Source: Trichobilharzia regenti
Lineage: Eukaryota; Platyhelminthes; Trematoda; Strigeidida; Schistosomatidae
Length of the DNA: 64,000 nucleotides
Direction of reading: 5' to 3'
Assembly (NCBI GenBank): GCA_944472135.2
Contig: OX235262.1
Coordinates: 68,076,887-68,140,886, forward strand
Shown: positions 11,985 through 23,299 of the stretch, piece after piece
How positions within the stretch are numbered: position 1 is the first letter of the stretch
How the letters are laid out: each line of letters begins with the position of its first letter
The notes under the pieces: model-generated
Told to the model about the DNA's origin: nothing
The model's database searches: none
Seen by the model: only the letters and a program-made list of their open reading frames with translations
Program-made: the position numbers and the translations under genes

Positions 11985-12153
11985 TGGTTACGACTCTCGC
12001 CAACCATGCATATGGTCCAAGGTTCGATCCCCTGCCGACCCGCACCTGATATCTATGGTCGGCCTGCAAAATTTGGGCTACCGATATTCATGCTGAAAAT
12101 TCCATACTTGTACAAAAAATACAATGCGGAATCAAGCTGTAAATCAAAACTTT
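11985..12153 (+). mobile_element. tRNA-headed SINE, family A (5' end decayed)
   Basis: The B box 'ggttcgatcccctgcc' and the body ('ccatacttgtac', 'ggaatcaagctgt') match the copy at 1982-2168. The first part of the tRNA-like head is eroded. Confidence 0.65.
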
Positions 12154-12159
12154 TTTAAA

Positions 12160-13230
12160 AATATCACCGAATTTTTACCTTCAATCTTGTCTTCTCCACC
12201 TCTGCTGCCAAACTGTTGGTTTTTATTTGCCTATCTTGAGTTTGTATGGTATGTGATACTAATTATCTGCGAAATCCAGATGCTCTTTTTGTCAGTCTAA
12301 CGTATGCTCATCTCACTGCCTATGGTCCCCAGCCCACAAAAGGTAGAAAGTACGGTATGGTGATAGGAACCCTACCTGGTGAAAAAACAGTCTCATCGCT
12401 AGTGAGGCTTCACTTTGTTTTAACTGTAATATTTTTCTGTTGAAGCGAAGTAACTGGCTTTTATTGGAATATTTAGTGAATCCTTTCGTGACTTTATTAA
12501 CTCATCAATTCTGTAGCATTTATAGGAAAGATGCACTTATGACAATCGTTAGATGAGAACAGATTATGTTCAAACAACAAGTGGCAAAACATTAGCAGCT
12601 CTATGTGATTACTACTGAATTCATAGATAACAGTAATTAAGATAATGCTATAAGTGATGTGCTTTTTACAGAACGAAAAGCAAAATGCCAGTTTTACTAA
12701 CGGCAAATATAAGTTTCATCTCATGTTTATCCATAGGTTTTTGTCAAATATCTAATGTATGTTTACAACATACCATTAAACTTTTATAAACTCCATTTAC
12801 TGATGTCCTAATTTCCTCCCAGAATATCTCCTTTACCTATTTTTTACTCATTTTGTGATTTATTATCATTCATTTTGTTAACAAATAGAGGGAAAATATT
12901 AATTAGTAAAATTTATTGCTTAACTTTTGTTTTTTCTGAAAATTATGCGTCAAGTCAAGAGAGTTTTGTTACTAACATAAAACTGAAATATGGAAATTGT
13001 AGTCAGTATGGGTGAGAGGTTTAGTCTCATGTAATTACAAATATGCATTTAAGCTTAAAATGACATGGAGTAAATAATTTGGTATGGTTCTATTGAAAAT
13101 GAACACACCTAACATGATTTTGCAGTCAGTAATAATCATATAATATGGGATTAGAAGGCGACCAACTTTTGATATTTAGGATGTAATGTATTACTTTTAC
13201 TACGACTGTGAGTGTGAAGATAAAACAGAC
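12160..13230. other. No recognisable gene or element
   Basis: AT-rich; the short frames at 12246-12443 and 12497-12706 show no recognisable domain. Confidence 0.4.
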
Positions 13231-13289
13231 TTAAACTGCTGCCACCCTTTGTTTGTCATTTTCAAGCCGACCAATTATGATTGATGAAG

Positions 13290-13640
13290 AGGAAGACAAG
13301 CTTCCTAACTGTGCCATCTCTATGTGTATCTACAAATTTAGCTGCTCCTGTTGAGAAAACTGGCTGTATAGGGCGAATAACTAGATAGCTTATTAAACGT
13401 ATTAATGAGAATCTTCCTTCATGGTTCGGGGAAGGCCATATAAAATCTATTAGAAGTTCTATTTTAACCTATTTGATTGATAGCGGTTACCAAGTGAACA
13501 TGAGAAGTGCCTTCAAAGGCATTTATCACATTCCATCGAACCTTTTGAGCAGAATTCGAACCTGCCTTTTATACACAGCCGAAGCTATGGGAATTTAAGA
13601 GAACCTGAAGAAGATCTAAGTGAAAAAAGTATTGGTCCCT
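13290..13640 (+). mobile_element. Penelope-like element, GIY-YIG region (family A)
   Basis: Plus-strand translation gives 'INENLPSWFGEGHIKS' followed by 'ILTYLIDSGYQVN' and 'IYHIPSNLLSRIRT'. This is the same order as in the minus-strand copy at 1085-1340 ('HLVQTGH', 'IIYQVPNRLP'). At least one in-frame stop interrupts it, so it is a dead fragment of the endonuclease region. Confidence 0.55.
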
Positions 13641-14180
13641 CATATGTCTTGTTCTGATAATGTAATACTCAAATGTTTTATTTCTTTATTTCCTCATTCA
13701 AAACTAGAATGTTTTTCTACGAAGTAATAACTTCCGTTTATCTTTGTAAAATAGTGATAGTCGAAAATTCTACAGTGATGATATTAAATTTATAGAATTT
13801 AAATGCAGTAACTTTTATTTAAGTTGTTTCCTGTCTCGCGAAGGGTATTCTATTATATCAGAAATTGTTTTGTAAAACTTATTCACCTGGGAGCTGTCGT
13901 CTAAACTCTAAATTTAAAAGTGGTAGAGAGATTTTTCGCCTACATGAGTGACCCTAATCGTTTTGAGAGTATGCAGCTGGATTATATATCTATATATTTG
14001 CGGAAATGCTGGAAAATAAATCATCAAAACACTCTGAAATCACCGAGAATAAGAAGAATTCATGTTAGGAGTTGTTTTCAGAATCCTTCTCATACTCTGA
14101 GGCTATCACATTATAAATTTGTGTAGTATATTCAAATGTTTTTGAGAGATCAAGCAGTTGGCATATTTGATAACTGGCAG

Positions 14181-14375
14181 TGTGAGTCGATGGCACAATG
14201 GTAGAATACTCGCCCACCACGCAGGTGTTTCGGAGTTCGGTCCCCGTCCGACGCACTCCTTTACCTCGCCAAGCTATTAATGAGACTGGTAAAGAAGAAA
14301 GGTTGGGCATCAGGCTAGAAACCCCATCCCTTAAATTCCCTTCCAGTTCTGAGTGAAACATAAGGTTTCGAAAAA
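14181..14375 (+). mobile_element. tRNA-headed SINE, family B
   Basis: tRNA-like head ('tcgatggcacaatggt' A-box area; 'gttcggtcccc' B box), then the family B body 'ctcctttacctcgcc', 'gaaaggttgggcatcaggctag' split over two blocks, and 'aaccccatcc'. The 3' end is decayed. Confidence 0.65.
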
Positions 14376-14439
14376 ATATCTCTGCTTCATTCTGTTTTCT
14401 GTAGTCGTCATAAACTGGCTTCAGTATTATCAATAATTG

Positions 14440-15095
14440 CTCATTACCTCTTCATATGGTCCCCTATATGTCACCTTTAGACTGCTAACTCGCCCACTAC
14501 TCATTCAGTATCCATTCTATGGTATGCTTGATTAGCGATGCCATGCAATGGTTCATCTCCACTTTCTATAATATGTTTGATGCGTGATAAGCCCTTCCTT
14601 GATTTGTTCGCAGAGCTCCTTGTTATGAATCTTTTCTGACTATTTGATCATCAATTTGTAGCGAAAACAGCTATTGACTTGTGAAACTGCATAATGCTAT
14701 CAACTAATGAGCAATAAATATTGAAGTGGAAATAAATGCGAACGGAACAACAAGATAAGGAAAACATGTGATGTTTATACTATTAAGTAAAATCATTCGA
14801 AGCAATAAAGTTGCATAAACAAAATTATAAGGAGATGGAAAGCAAAACAGTAAATAATCAGCAATAACATTCACTGAGGTAGAATGCGTTTAATGTACAG
14901 TAAAACGTTTTCCTAGATACATTTCAGAGTGTAAGCACCTTACTTTCTTAAGTCGATTTTATTAGACTCTGCAATTCAGAAATGTATGGACTGAATCACT
15001 TATTTCTTCAATCAGACTAATACATCTATATATTCATTTGACCCCGTCTTTTGTAAACATCTACATATGGCACACTGATCAGTCAATTCTATTAT
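14440..15095. other. No recognisable gene or element
   Basis: No supported frame or repeat match. Confidence 0.4.
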
Positions 15096-15109
15096 TCATG
15101 TATGTAATG

Positions 15110-15510
15110 GCGTCACCAAACTGGGCGACTCATCATTATGGTGCACTTCAAATCAGTGTTAGACTATTGAAAGTACTTCGTTAGAAGTCCTTGACCTAAT
15201 GTTCACAAGTACACCATGACTGCAAGCCAAGAGGCTTGGTGATCACTTTGCAAACATGACTAAAGAAATTCATTCAGATTAATGACTAAGAACAGTATAT
15301 TGGCTACTCATCAGTGACGAATCAACATATTTATTGGAGTCCTACAGGAGATTAATCGTGGTCCCTAATAGATCACTGTTAAGGTCTGTCATTGAAACCC
15401 TCAGTAAAATAAGCTCTAATCTCCAACGAGACATCTTTTAAGATTGCAGATACGTCTTGCTGGCAAGCTCTAACGAACATGAAATCTAAGCTCCGGACAT
15501 CCTGATGACT
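15110..15510 (+). mobile_element. tRNA-like repeat, family C, longest copy
   Basis: It shares 'cagtcctacaggag', 'gattgcagatacg' and neighbouring blocks with 10200-10412 in the same order, and extends about 190 bp further upstream ('tcattatggtgcac'). The B-box region is degraded. Confidence 0.45.
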
Positions 15511-15769
15511 GCCTCTTACAATCTCAGAACCAAACTACAACTTAGTAATATATGTGCTGAGAAGCTAATCGCCATCACCTTATTTTCAACACTTCGAATG
15601 GCAAACGATTTGGCAATTCTGAGTAGGTAATCATAAAAACTTGGTTCTAAATACTGCCATGTCTCGCAAAAAGCTAGATATTTTCACTTATCTACTGAAT
15701 GCGTATGTCATTACCTGAATGTTTCCAGTGACGTATACATGTATCAACAAGAATGCTTATTATTTCAGT

Positions 15770-16003
15770 ATGCTTTTTTTATTCCTTCACGTTCTCAGTG
15801 GAACATAGGGCTTTAAGATAGACGCTTGAAGTTTCTGTAGCAGTGTTTATTTTTACAGGATGGGGTTGCTAGCCTCATGTTCAACCTTCCCTCTTTACCA
15901 ATTGTATTACTGAATTAGCGAGGTAAAGGAGTGCGTCGGCCGAAGATCGAACCACAGACCATGCTCATAGCCGGCAAGCGTCTTAGCCGCTGAGCCACCG
16001 ACG
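15770..16003 (-). mobile_element. tRNA-headed SINE, family B (full length)
   Basis: Minus strand: tRNA-like head at 15935-16003, B box in the complement of 'gatcgaacc', the body with 'ggaaggttgaacatgag' and 'caaccccatcctg', and the 3' end 'cctatgttccactg'. It ends in an A-rich tail (complement of the T run at 15773). It lies head to tail with a family A copy immediately upstream. Confidence 0.75.
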
Positions 16004-16175
16004 CAACTTGATTCCATACCGTATTTTTGATACAAGTATGGAATTTTCAGCATGGATATCGGTAGCCCAAATTTTGCAGGCTGATCATTGACATCGGGTG
16101 TGCGTCGGCACCGGATCGAACCCCAGACCATATGCATGGTCGGCGAGAGTTCAAACCACTGTGCCACCAACGCAC
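16004..16175 (-). mobile_element. tRNA-headed SINE, family A
   Basis: Minus-strand copy with head at 16100-16175 (A box in 'ggcacagtggttt', B box in 'ggttcgatccgg') and the body down to 'ggaatcaag' at 16004. It is joined directly to the family B copy on one side and the 5S-like sequence on the other, giving a cluster of three pol III-type units on one strand. Confidence 0.75.
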
Positions 16176-16177
16176 AA

Positions 16178-16297
16178 AAGCCGCAACACCCGGTATTTCC
16201 AGCCGGTCACCCATGCAAGTACTAACCGGGCCCAGTGTTACTTAACTTCGGTGATCGGATGAAAACTGGTGCTTTCAACGTGGTGTGGTCGCCAACA
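16178..16297 (-). rRNA. 5S rRNA-like copy
   Basis: The reverse complement is about 120 nt and follows animal 5S rRNA throughout: 'accacaccacgttgaaagcac', 'ccgatcaccgaagttaag', 'gggcccggttagtacttg' and 'gggtgaccggctgg' appear in the right order and spacing, including the internal control region. A TTTT run (complement of 16177-16180 with flank) follows the 3' end, as a pol III terminator would. Several differences from the usual animal sequence lie in the stems, so it may be a pseudogene or a 5S-derived retroposon and not part of a 5S array. It ends 127 nt before a tetraspanin exon on the other strand. Confidence 0.8.
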
Positions 16298-16424
16298 TGT
16301 ATTAACAAGACTGCTTATCATTTCAGTATGTAATCATTACTTATTGTATCGAATCATACTGCCAGAAAATTTTAATTATTCTAATCTCACGATTCTCTTT
16401 TCTTTTTTTCTCATTTCCATACAG

Positions 16425-16605
16425 ATATTTGCTTTGGTGTTCTTAGCTGTATTAGAAGCAGGCATTCTTTATACTATTCTGTCACAATGGTTAAGACATT
16501 TAGAAGTTGGTATAACATTTGCAGTACAAATGTTTCAACCTGGATCAGAAAATGAAACAGTTATGGCTAATATACAAGAAGCTCTTCATTGCTGTGGTAG
16601 AGGAT
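16425..16605 (+). CDS. Tetraspanin, exon with TM3 and start of the large extracellular loop
   Basis: The exon starts after a pyrimidine-rich acceptor (tttccatacag) and ends before a GTAAGT donor; the phase is 0 in and 1 out. It encodes a hydrophobic TM3 ('FALVFLAVLEAGILYTIL') followed by the large loop up to the diagnostic 'CCG' motif ('LHCCGRG'). A possible N-glycosylation site (NET) lies in the loop. Tetraspanins are four-pass membrane proteins that organise surface microdomains; several schistosome members are tegument surface proteins (family knowledge). Exons for TM1, the small loop and TM2 were not found upstream, so they lie outside the window or were missed. The next exon is 9.3 kb away and joins in frame through a split Ser codon. 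Confidence 0.9.
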
Positions 16606-17284
16606 GTAAGTAGTTTTTATGCTTTTTTATTAGGTTACTACTGATTTAGTTGCTCAGTTTAATTTTCATGCGTTCCACTGAACAAAACATATGTGATTAA
16701 AGGTATTGTTAGGTGTAGGTCTAAAAATGTCTTACGTTACAATCAATACACTTGATAGCTTGAACTCTTACCACATGTTCAGGGATCAGTGAACTTCATT
16801 ACTTTTCTTTATGAAATAATCTATATGTTGTATACAGATCAATTCATGAATAATCCCTATCCAGACAATAATGAGAACAAAACACATACTTCAGTGAAGA
16901 ATCTCTTTTCGGCGACAAATTCATTCATTTAGCTGTACAATCGCAATTATATATACTTATTTTTTATGTATGTGTACATTAGGCATGCCCGATAGGAATA
17001 AAAATTAGTTAGAGTTATTATTGTCAAGGCATTTCAGAAAAGTGATGGGTAATAAAATTGTGACCAGGTGGAGGTGAAGATTGGTAAGAGAGAGTAGTGG
17101 TGATGCACTGTCAAAAGACATAGTTATTAGTGTTAATCAACACATAAAGGAAGTTGAATAAGCGTAATGCAGATCAATAGTTTAATAAGTGAGTTGCGAT
17201 TAGGATGAAATTATGTAAGAGTTCTAAAAAATTACAAATGCTATCAGAAGTTATAAAAATAAAACAAGTACGCAAACATCAAGG

Positions 17285-17560
17285 CAGTAAAAGTCGACAC
17301 CGCTGTTACCAAGATAGTAGAAGTGGTCGGATGATTTTCTTTTGAATGCATAACTTTGGTTTTTCTAACTGAATGGTGAAAACTTGAGCAATACGAAAGA
17401 GATAAAAGCGTATTGCATTTGGTAGATTGCTCATCACTTTGTAGATCACATTGAAGGAGGCGTTTGTTGAGGTGGAATGACCAGTGTTGACGAGATGTCC
17501 GACTATCTCACTGCTTATACAGCCACTAAATCTTTTTGTAGCCATGAGGGATAGTGTTCT
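17285..17560 (-). mobile_element. Penelope-like element, GIY-YIG C-terminal fragment (family A)
   Basis: The minus-strand frame 17306-17545 contains 'GHLVNTGHSTS', 'IIYKV/VIYKV' type spacing and the closing 'KPKLCIQKK' motif, matching 1085-1340 along its length. The rest of the element is absent. Confidence 0.6.
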
Positions 17561-17814
17561 TGAACCCTTTTGGACATGATAAGCGTCGAACGATCAATGT
17601 ACTTGTCCCCACAGCAACAGGTGAAATGATATATGCAGATATATATACAAATCAGTGTGAAGGGCTATAAATTACCATCTGGTTTCAATCTTTCCAGATT
17701 CATAACAAGAATTATTAATGGCAATATAGCAAACCTTAGTCTGCCACGTCTTTTGTAGCTTAACATTTACACAATATTATGGTAAACCATGATCACTGGA
17801 GTACAGTAGGTCAG

Positions 17815-18080
17815 GTGTGAGGACAGATACTCACCACAGTTGATTTTTTCTAGTGGTCACACCATATCATGAATTCTCAGAAGTTTGAATTCATGCACCA
17901 ACCATTGGATCGGGTCCCAGTGGTTTAGTGGTCTATGACCTCGTCTTATAACCAGAAGGTCCTGGATTTGAACCCTGCAGTTTTGTTGCGTACTGCTAAT
18001 GGGTCCCAAACTAAGATGAAACAGCTGTTCAGTACTCTCAGGTTTTCCAATGGCCCTCTAACCGATGACAGTTCATGATA
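17815..18080 (+). repeat. Sm-alpha-like repeat, near full length
   Basis: Runs from the 'tactcaccacag' block through 'gaattcatgcacc', 'gggtcccagtggtttagtgg', the B-box area and the hammerhead region. GTACTG/CAGTAC could form stem I, but the core strand reads CTAATGG, so the ribozyme is probably dead. Confidence 0.65.
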
Positions 18081-18699
18081 AAATCTTCAAACAATATTAT
18101 ACGCACCACTATTTTCAATACGATTGTGATTGGTGAATAAAACGTATCAAGAAACATGATAATGCGGGTAAATATTCAAGTACTTTGAGTAGATCAAAAA
18201 AATTTCGAAAATTTACCTGATCGATGGGGAAGAATAAGAAGAGCGAACAAACAAAGTTTGACGCGGAATGAAACAAACCAGTATTAACACCTTTGTATCT
18301 TTTGTATTCTTCATAAAATAGATTGAAAAAATGAAGTTTTGGATACGCTGTATTTCTTCTTGTACCGGACGCAATCGTTGGTTATCTTGAGATTACATTG
18401 GACACAAATCACTTCAATAGAATTACCAACAGATTTGATGAATGCTTGTGAAAGTCATAGTGATGGAAAATTCATCCTTCACTTGAGTCTTAAGAGTCGA
18501 CTGATCATAATTTATAATGAGTGAGTGACTAGCTGCACAGACTGTACATCATGTGATCTATTAAATTAGATAAAAGACTATGTTTCCGGTTATCTGACTG
18601 GTGGTGGCTATAAGTGGGACAAACTAAGCGTCTTTTGTCCTACTTTAGACCTTCTAGGTATTAAGTTCCTTTACTGTCACAGGGTTCTTGCTATGCTTC

Positions 18700-18800
18700 A
18701 AATCACCAAAAATATCTATTGAGTCATCAAGAAAATAAAAGACAAATTCAGCGATGAAATTTTTCTTTGTCGACGAAATCATCTCCAGACTTAACAGTCG
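18700..18800 (-). repeat. Inverted terminal segment of Penelope-like copy (left)
   Basis: Its reverse complement ('tacgactgttaag', 'gatttcgtcgac', 'gaatttgtctttta' blocks) matches 19255-19360 in the same order. The two segments face each other across a family A Penelope-like tail. Confidence 0.5.
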
Positions 18801-18834
18801 TATAGAACAAAGGGCATCAGGCTTCGGCTTTTGT

Positions 18835-18930
18835 GTATGGCGGAAGCGCTGACAGTCCGTCAATACAACCCCGAACTCTGTATACACAAAAAGTTTGTCC
18901 AATCTCTTATTCTACCTTGGTCTTAACCTC
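18835..18930 (+). mobile_element. Penelope-like element C-terminal tail (family A)
   Basis: Plus-strand translation gives 'VRQYNPELCIHKKFVQSL' ending in 'ILPW', the family A closing motif. A longer minus-strand frame overlaps here (18654-18902) and is a shadow. Confidence 0.5.
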
Positions 18931-19254
18931 TTCACTAGTCGTTCCCTGTAAAAAATTAATTTCTTTTAATTTTCAATTTTAATTTTAGTTTGGTTTTTGT
19001 ATAATAACTAATTTGCTATTCTCACTCTCATAAGTTCTTTTTGTACATTTTCACACTCTCTTCACACTTTTGAAATTGATGCTCAACTACTTTTATTCTC
19101 ACTCAATAGAAATTTTAACCTTATCAAATTTCTAACTTTGTGCTGTTGAGTACAACTTTTATTTTTTTTACTTTTGAAGCTACTCCTGAGTAATTATATC
19201 AATTATGTTACTCCCTATTACTCAGTAATAGACTCATACATTTTTGCTAACTAT

Positions 19255-19360
19255 AAATACGACTGTACAGCTTCTGAAGATGACTTCGTCGATGAAGAAA
19301 ATTTTCTTCGTTGAATTTGTCTTATATTTTCTTTATGACTTGTCGAGTATTTGTAAATGC
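19255..19360 (+). repeat. Inverted terminal segment of Penelope-like copy (right)
   Basis: Matches the reverse complement of 18700-18800. Probably the terminal repeat of the same Penelope-like copy. A weaker relative lies near 39040-39120. Confidence 0.5.
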
Positions 19361-19984
19361 ATCCAATGCGACTCAAACTTAGAGGTCATCATTTAAAATA
19401 CCAAAGCGTTATGCCTGGAGATTCAGCATTTCGTTTCAGTCAAAAAAAGCGACAGGAAATTGACTGGTTTTAATAAACAACTTCGCATTTATTAGCTTTC
19501 AAATTCCCTCCTCTTCTTCAATCATACATTTAGTATTCCCATCGCAGCTGCATATAAATCTCTCCCACCGTCTCCCTAAATTCTTTCCCACTCAGCAATT
19601 CAAGTGTTTTCTTTAAATCTGATTCACATAAAATAGCTTAATGTTTCCCCTGATGTCATTTTATTTCATAACTCCTCATCACCACTGACATCACATCACA
19701 TCACTGCCATCATCATCAGTAATAATGATAACTGCGTAAGCCTAAAGACAGACTTCTGAAAAATGTTATCAGTCTTGCATTACTTTTGACAGCCATTAAA
19801 CTTCAGTATTTTCCCCCTATCAGACTCTAAGTATGCATGAATAATTGCCTTAAACAGGAAGACGACGAATACTTGGAGGATTTATTCAGTTGTAGATACG
19901 CTGACTACCTTTAAGACGATCTAAGTGGTCATTAAAAATAGTTTCACTTATTGAAACTGTCGATATCCCTAGTTCAGGTGGGTT

Positions 19985-20130
19985 TTTTGGTTAATATATG
20001 TGTAAAACGTAGGCACTGTGATAGTAATTCCATATCACCTTGTTCATTAGATATATCAAACAGTGAAACAGTACTGTTTACTGGATGACAAGGCTTCGAA
20101 CAAAATTTATTGTTCACAATCATATCAATT
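19985..20130 (-). repeat. Terminal repeat R (Penelope-like family B), minus copy
   Basis: The reverse complement matches the right arm and extension of the insertion at 54708-54844: 'atatggaattact', 'cacagtgcc', 'gttttacacatatattaac', plus the 'cagt...actg' hairpin block. It lies directly downstream of the family B coding remnant on the same strand. Confidence 0.6.
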
Positions 20131-20149
20131 ATGAACACAAAACTTCGAA

Positions 20150-21300
20150 ACTTGAGGTTTGTAGTTTTATTTATTCTTTCCTATTCGTCATAGGGGTAGA
20201 AGAATTTTCCAGATATCCTGGTAGACAGTTGCTGAATCATTCCTACTATACGTGTTTGTAGTTAATTCGATAAGCAGAGCTTCTGTTATCAATCTCTCCC
20301 TCCATCCTATGGCATTAGATTTTAAAACTGTCATCTTATCCCATCCTATTGTTTGGTTGTGTGCGATTGCATGTAGCTAGTGCTGTAGCTGAACTATCCT
20401 CCAGATTCATTATCTTATTAGAGTCAACTAATCTAGATTTTGCTAAGGTTTTATGCTCCACTACTGCAACTGACTGACTCCGTTCGACTACTTTGACCTG
20501 TGTATTTGAACTTATAATCATTGCAGATTATTAGATAAACTAAATAGCTTTGTTTTATTGACCCCAAAGTATCCTTTAACCGACAAAGCTTGTTTCCAAT
20601 TGATTTTGTGGCTTTCAATACCACTTTTATTCCTGCACTGTAACGAATTCTCTTCAGGTTTCCGAGGTTCCGTCGTTATATGGAAGTACTGCTGATGGTG
20701 CTTTAAATTGTTGGTGTTGTCATTATCCTGCTCATGTTTTACATGCATTTTATCATAAATATTATTATTACCATTATCACTATCACTACTGTTATCATTT
20801 ATTTTATCTTTATATTTTGCCACAAATTTCCTGATTAATGTATCAGCGTAATTCTCAGGTTTCAAAGCTTCTCTTATATGCCTCACTTCCTGTATTAGAC
20901 TTTCCTTGGTACTACTTAGTTTTTGGACCCCACTACTTAAATATTTCACCAATCCTACTTTTAATGACATAGAGTGGGATGATCGCGAATCCAAATATCG
21001 GTTGTGAATGTTTGGGTTTCCTGCAAAAACACTAGTGTTTAACTTCCCATCTTCTTTCCCTCTTATGTTACAATCTAACATTGGAAGTTCTCCTTTCTAA
21101 CTTTCCACTTCATAAGTGAACTGAATTGCCTCTAACTGCGAACTGATTTGTTTGAAAATTCTATTTATGTCCCGTGTTCTAAGTACAGTGAGTGTGTCAT
21201 CCAGATACCCTTATCATACTTTTGGGGTGGGGCTGAATGTTTCAATCGCTAAAATTTCCCACTTGTCAACGAATATATCTGCCACAATCGGGATGATTAT
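20150..21300 (-). mobile_element. Penelope-like element, RT C-terminus to GIY-YIG end (family B)
   Basis: The minus strand encodes, in order: an RT active-site-like 'YLDDTLTVLRT', then 'MLDCNIRGKEDGKLNTSVF' and 'YLDSRSSHSMSLKVGLVKYL' (frame 20518-21081, 187 codons), and then the endonuclease end ('TLAKSRLVDSNKIM', 'ATCNRTQPNNRMG', frame 20336-20521). This RT-linker-GIY-YIG order is that of Penelope-like retroelements. Frameshifts between the blocks, and a low-complexity Asn/Asp-rich stretch inside the 187-codon frame, show that it is a decayed copy. Inverted copies of repeat R lie on both sides. Confidence 0.65.
20518..21081 (-). pseudogene. Penelope-like polyprotein fragment
   Basis: A 187-codon open segment covering the connector between the RT and the endonuclease in a Penelope-like element. 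Features seen are the 'LDCNI' start, the 'NPNIHNRYLD' and 'HSMSLKVGLVKYL' conserved stretches, and an internal Asn/Asp-rich expansion. The upstream RT active-site block is in another frame, and the endonuclease follows in a third. It is not an intact enzyme. It could be mistaken for a host gene because of its length. Confidence 0.6.
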
Positions 21301-21305
21301 AACTG

Positions 21306-21400
21306 ATGTGATTATGAACAATAGATTGTATTTGAAACAACATCCTGTAAATAATTCTGTCTCCCTGTGTGATATATCTAATAAACAAACTAATATGGGT
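21306..21400 (+). repeat. Terminal repeat R, plus copy
   Basis: Shares 'gattatgaacaat', 'catcctgtaaa', 'ctgtgtgatat' and 'aaacaaactaatatgg' with the right arm at 54708-54798. It faces the minus copy at 19985-20130 across the Penelope-like remnant. Confidence 0.6.
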
Positions 21401-21865
21401 TTTTTCGGTGTTGTTATTTTCTCTAATCTAACTGATTTAATTGAAAAGTATTTATTATTTTCTCAAGAAAAGTCTTCATTGCAAACTTCATAACATCAGC
21501 GTATCTTTTGCTTCTGTGTAGCTTCGCTCAAACTAAACTTTATGCATATTTCTCTATTTGTCTGAAATCAGCATCGATCCGGCAATGTATGAATAAATTC
21601 ACCACAGAAATAAATAGGAAGACTCTCAGTAATAATAATGATAGTAATTTAAAACAGATTAATAAACATACATTGTTCTTTTTGATAACTTCCTCTTCAA
21701 CTTCTACAATTATATACCCATATTAGATAAATAACAATTTTGTGTAAATCAAATACACAAATGACTTTCTGTAACAACAAATCACTAACTTAATTTATAA
21801 TCCAACAGTTTGTTTGATGAAAAAGAACAAAGTTTAAGTTCAAATGCGGTCGAAATTCAGTTCAA

Positions 21866-21894
21866 AGTAATTATATATATATATATATATATAT
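21866..21894. repeat. (AT)n microsatellite
   Basis: Uninterrupted alternating AT run of about 28 bp. Confidence 0.9.
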
Positions 21895-21965
21895 GATTGG
21901 ATGTTTAGTGTAAAGTTATTATATCAAAATAATATATTTCACAGCTTTTATTCACATTAATCGAT

Positions 21966-22060
21966 TTGATTATGATTATGAAATTGTTTTCGAAACATCA
22001 TCTAGTAAACAATACTGTTTCAATGTGTGGCATACCTCATAAGCAAATCAGCAGGAATTG
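21966..22060 (+). repeat. Terminal repeat R, plus copy (solo)
   Basis: Shares 'gattatgaaa', 'cgaaacatcatc', 'acaatactgtttca' and 'gtgtgg' with R copies. No Penelope-like coding sequence adjoins its downstream side. Confidence 0.5.
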
Positions 22061-22089
22061 TATTCAGTTTGTTATTATTATTTTCTTTA

Positions 22090-23160
22090 GTTTCTAGAAG
22101 AATATAGGGCTTCAGCCACTCATCTACACTGCGTCCGGATCTCCGCCAATGATTCCATCCGGCTCACCGCCCACCATTCAGTCGGGTTCCACTCGAGCGA
22201 TAGCCTGGTATCTGATGTCACCCACTTAGTGGTTTTCTCAGAGTATGGCCAATCCATCTCCATTTACTTCTGCATATATGTTGCACAATCGGTTCCTGAT
22301 GAGTTGGTTTGTTCATTGCCAGAGATTCCTGTTGTTGATCTTTTCCGGCCGGCCATCTCATCTTGAGCGAAGTAGTGAGCGAAGACAGCTGTTGATGAAG
22401 GTCTGTAGTTTGTTCGAAGAGGCCTTCTTGACGCATCGTCAGGTCTCTGACCCATACAGTAAGTAGCACTGACTTCACACTGAAGTTGAAAATCAGGATC
22501 TTATTTTCATTTTCATGCTGAGTGCTGTTGATCTATCTCCACACAGAATTGAGAGTAATGAAAGCTTGTCTTGCTTTCTTGATCGACCCTCGCTTTGAAA
22601 TACTTACCAGTTCCCCCCACCTGTAGTTAAAAAGATGCTTTCCAGGTAGTTCGGTAGAAGAAGGAGGTTGTTTCTTTCAAATTCCTCTCATTCACGCTGG
22701 CTGATTGTTGTCTGTTGTTGTTTCTGTGGTTGTTGGTGATGGACAGAAATCTTCATCACCTCTGTTTTCTCTATGTTCACCTGAAGTCCTATCTTCTCTG
22801 GGTGGTTCTTCTTCCAACGTGTTGCTTTTCACTTTCATACCTTCCAGTTTGTAGGAAATCAGGCATATATCATCGACGAAGTCCACATCCTCCAAGTTTT
22901 TTGTGTGGGTCCATTTTATGCTCGTCTCCTCATTGCCCTCTGTCTGTCGCATTATCTAGTCTACCGCAATCAGTAAAAATGATTGTAGATAGTAGGCGTC
23001 CAGCTTGTCTTACTCCTGTCTTCACTTCGAAGGATTTCGTTAGTTTCTTGTTGTGGAGCAATATCACAGAACTGTTGGATAAGGTTTATAACTGTTGGCG
23101 GTACCCCCGAAATCACTTGATATTCAGCTCGATTACGAAATTCGAAAGTTTATAAATGTC
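22090..23160 (-). mobile_element. RTE/SR2-like LINE 3' half
   Basis: The minus strand encodes an RT active-site region 'EDVDFVDDICLIS' with a following 'KSNTLEEE', and near its end 'SKWRWIGHTLRKP', both typical of RTE-clade LINEs. Frames 22692-22952 and 22218-22478 are separated by frameshifts. The 3' end lies near 22090. It closely matches 26350-27235 in the same orientation. Confidence 0.7.
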
Positions 23161-23299
23161 AAACGTGATTACCTCATAAAATGCAAGATAGGGTTCTGTA
23201 TATGAGCACTTATGCATGTGTTGTTAAATAAAAGTGAATAGATACAAACAGTAAGAGAGATAAATACTTTTAGCAAACTGTAAAAAAACACAAATAGTT

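Noticed and set aside
18654..18902. 82-codon minus-strand frame
   Set aside because: Shadow of a plus-strand Penelope-like tail and an inverted end segment.
20518..21081. 187-codon frame as a host gene
   Set aside because: Its conserved blocks and neighbours fit the RT-to-endonuclease linker of a Penelope-like element, with frameshifts on both sides.
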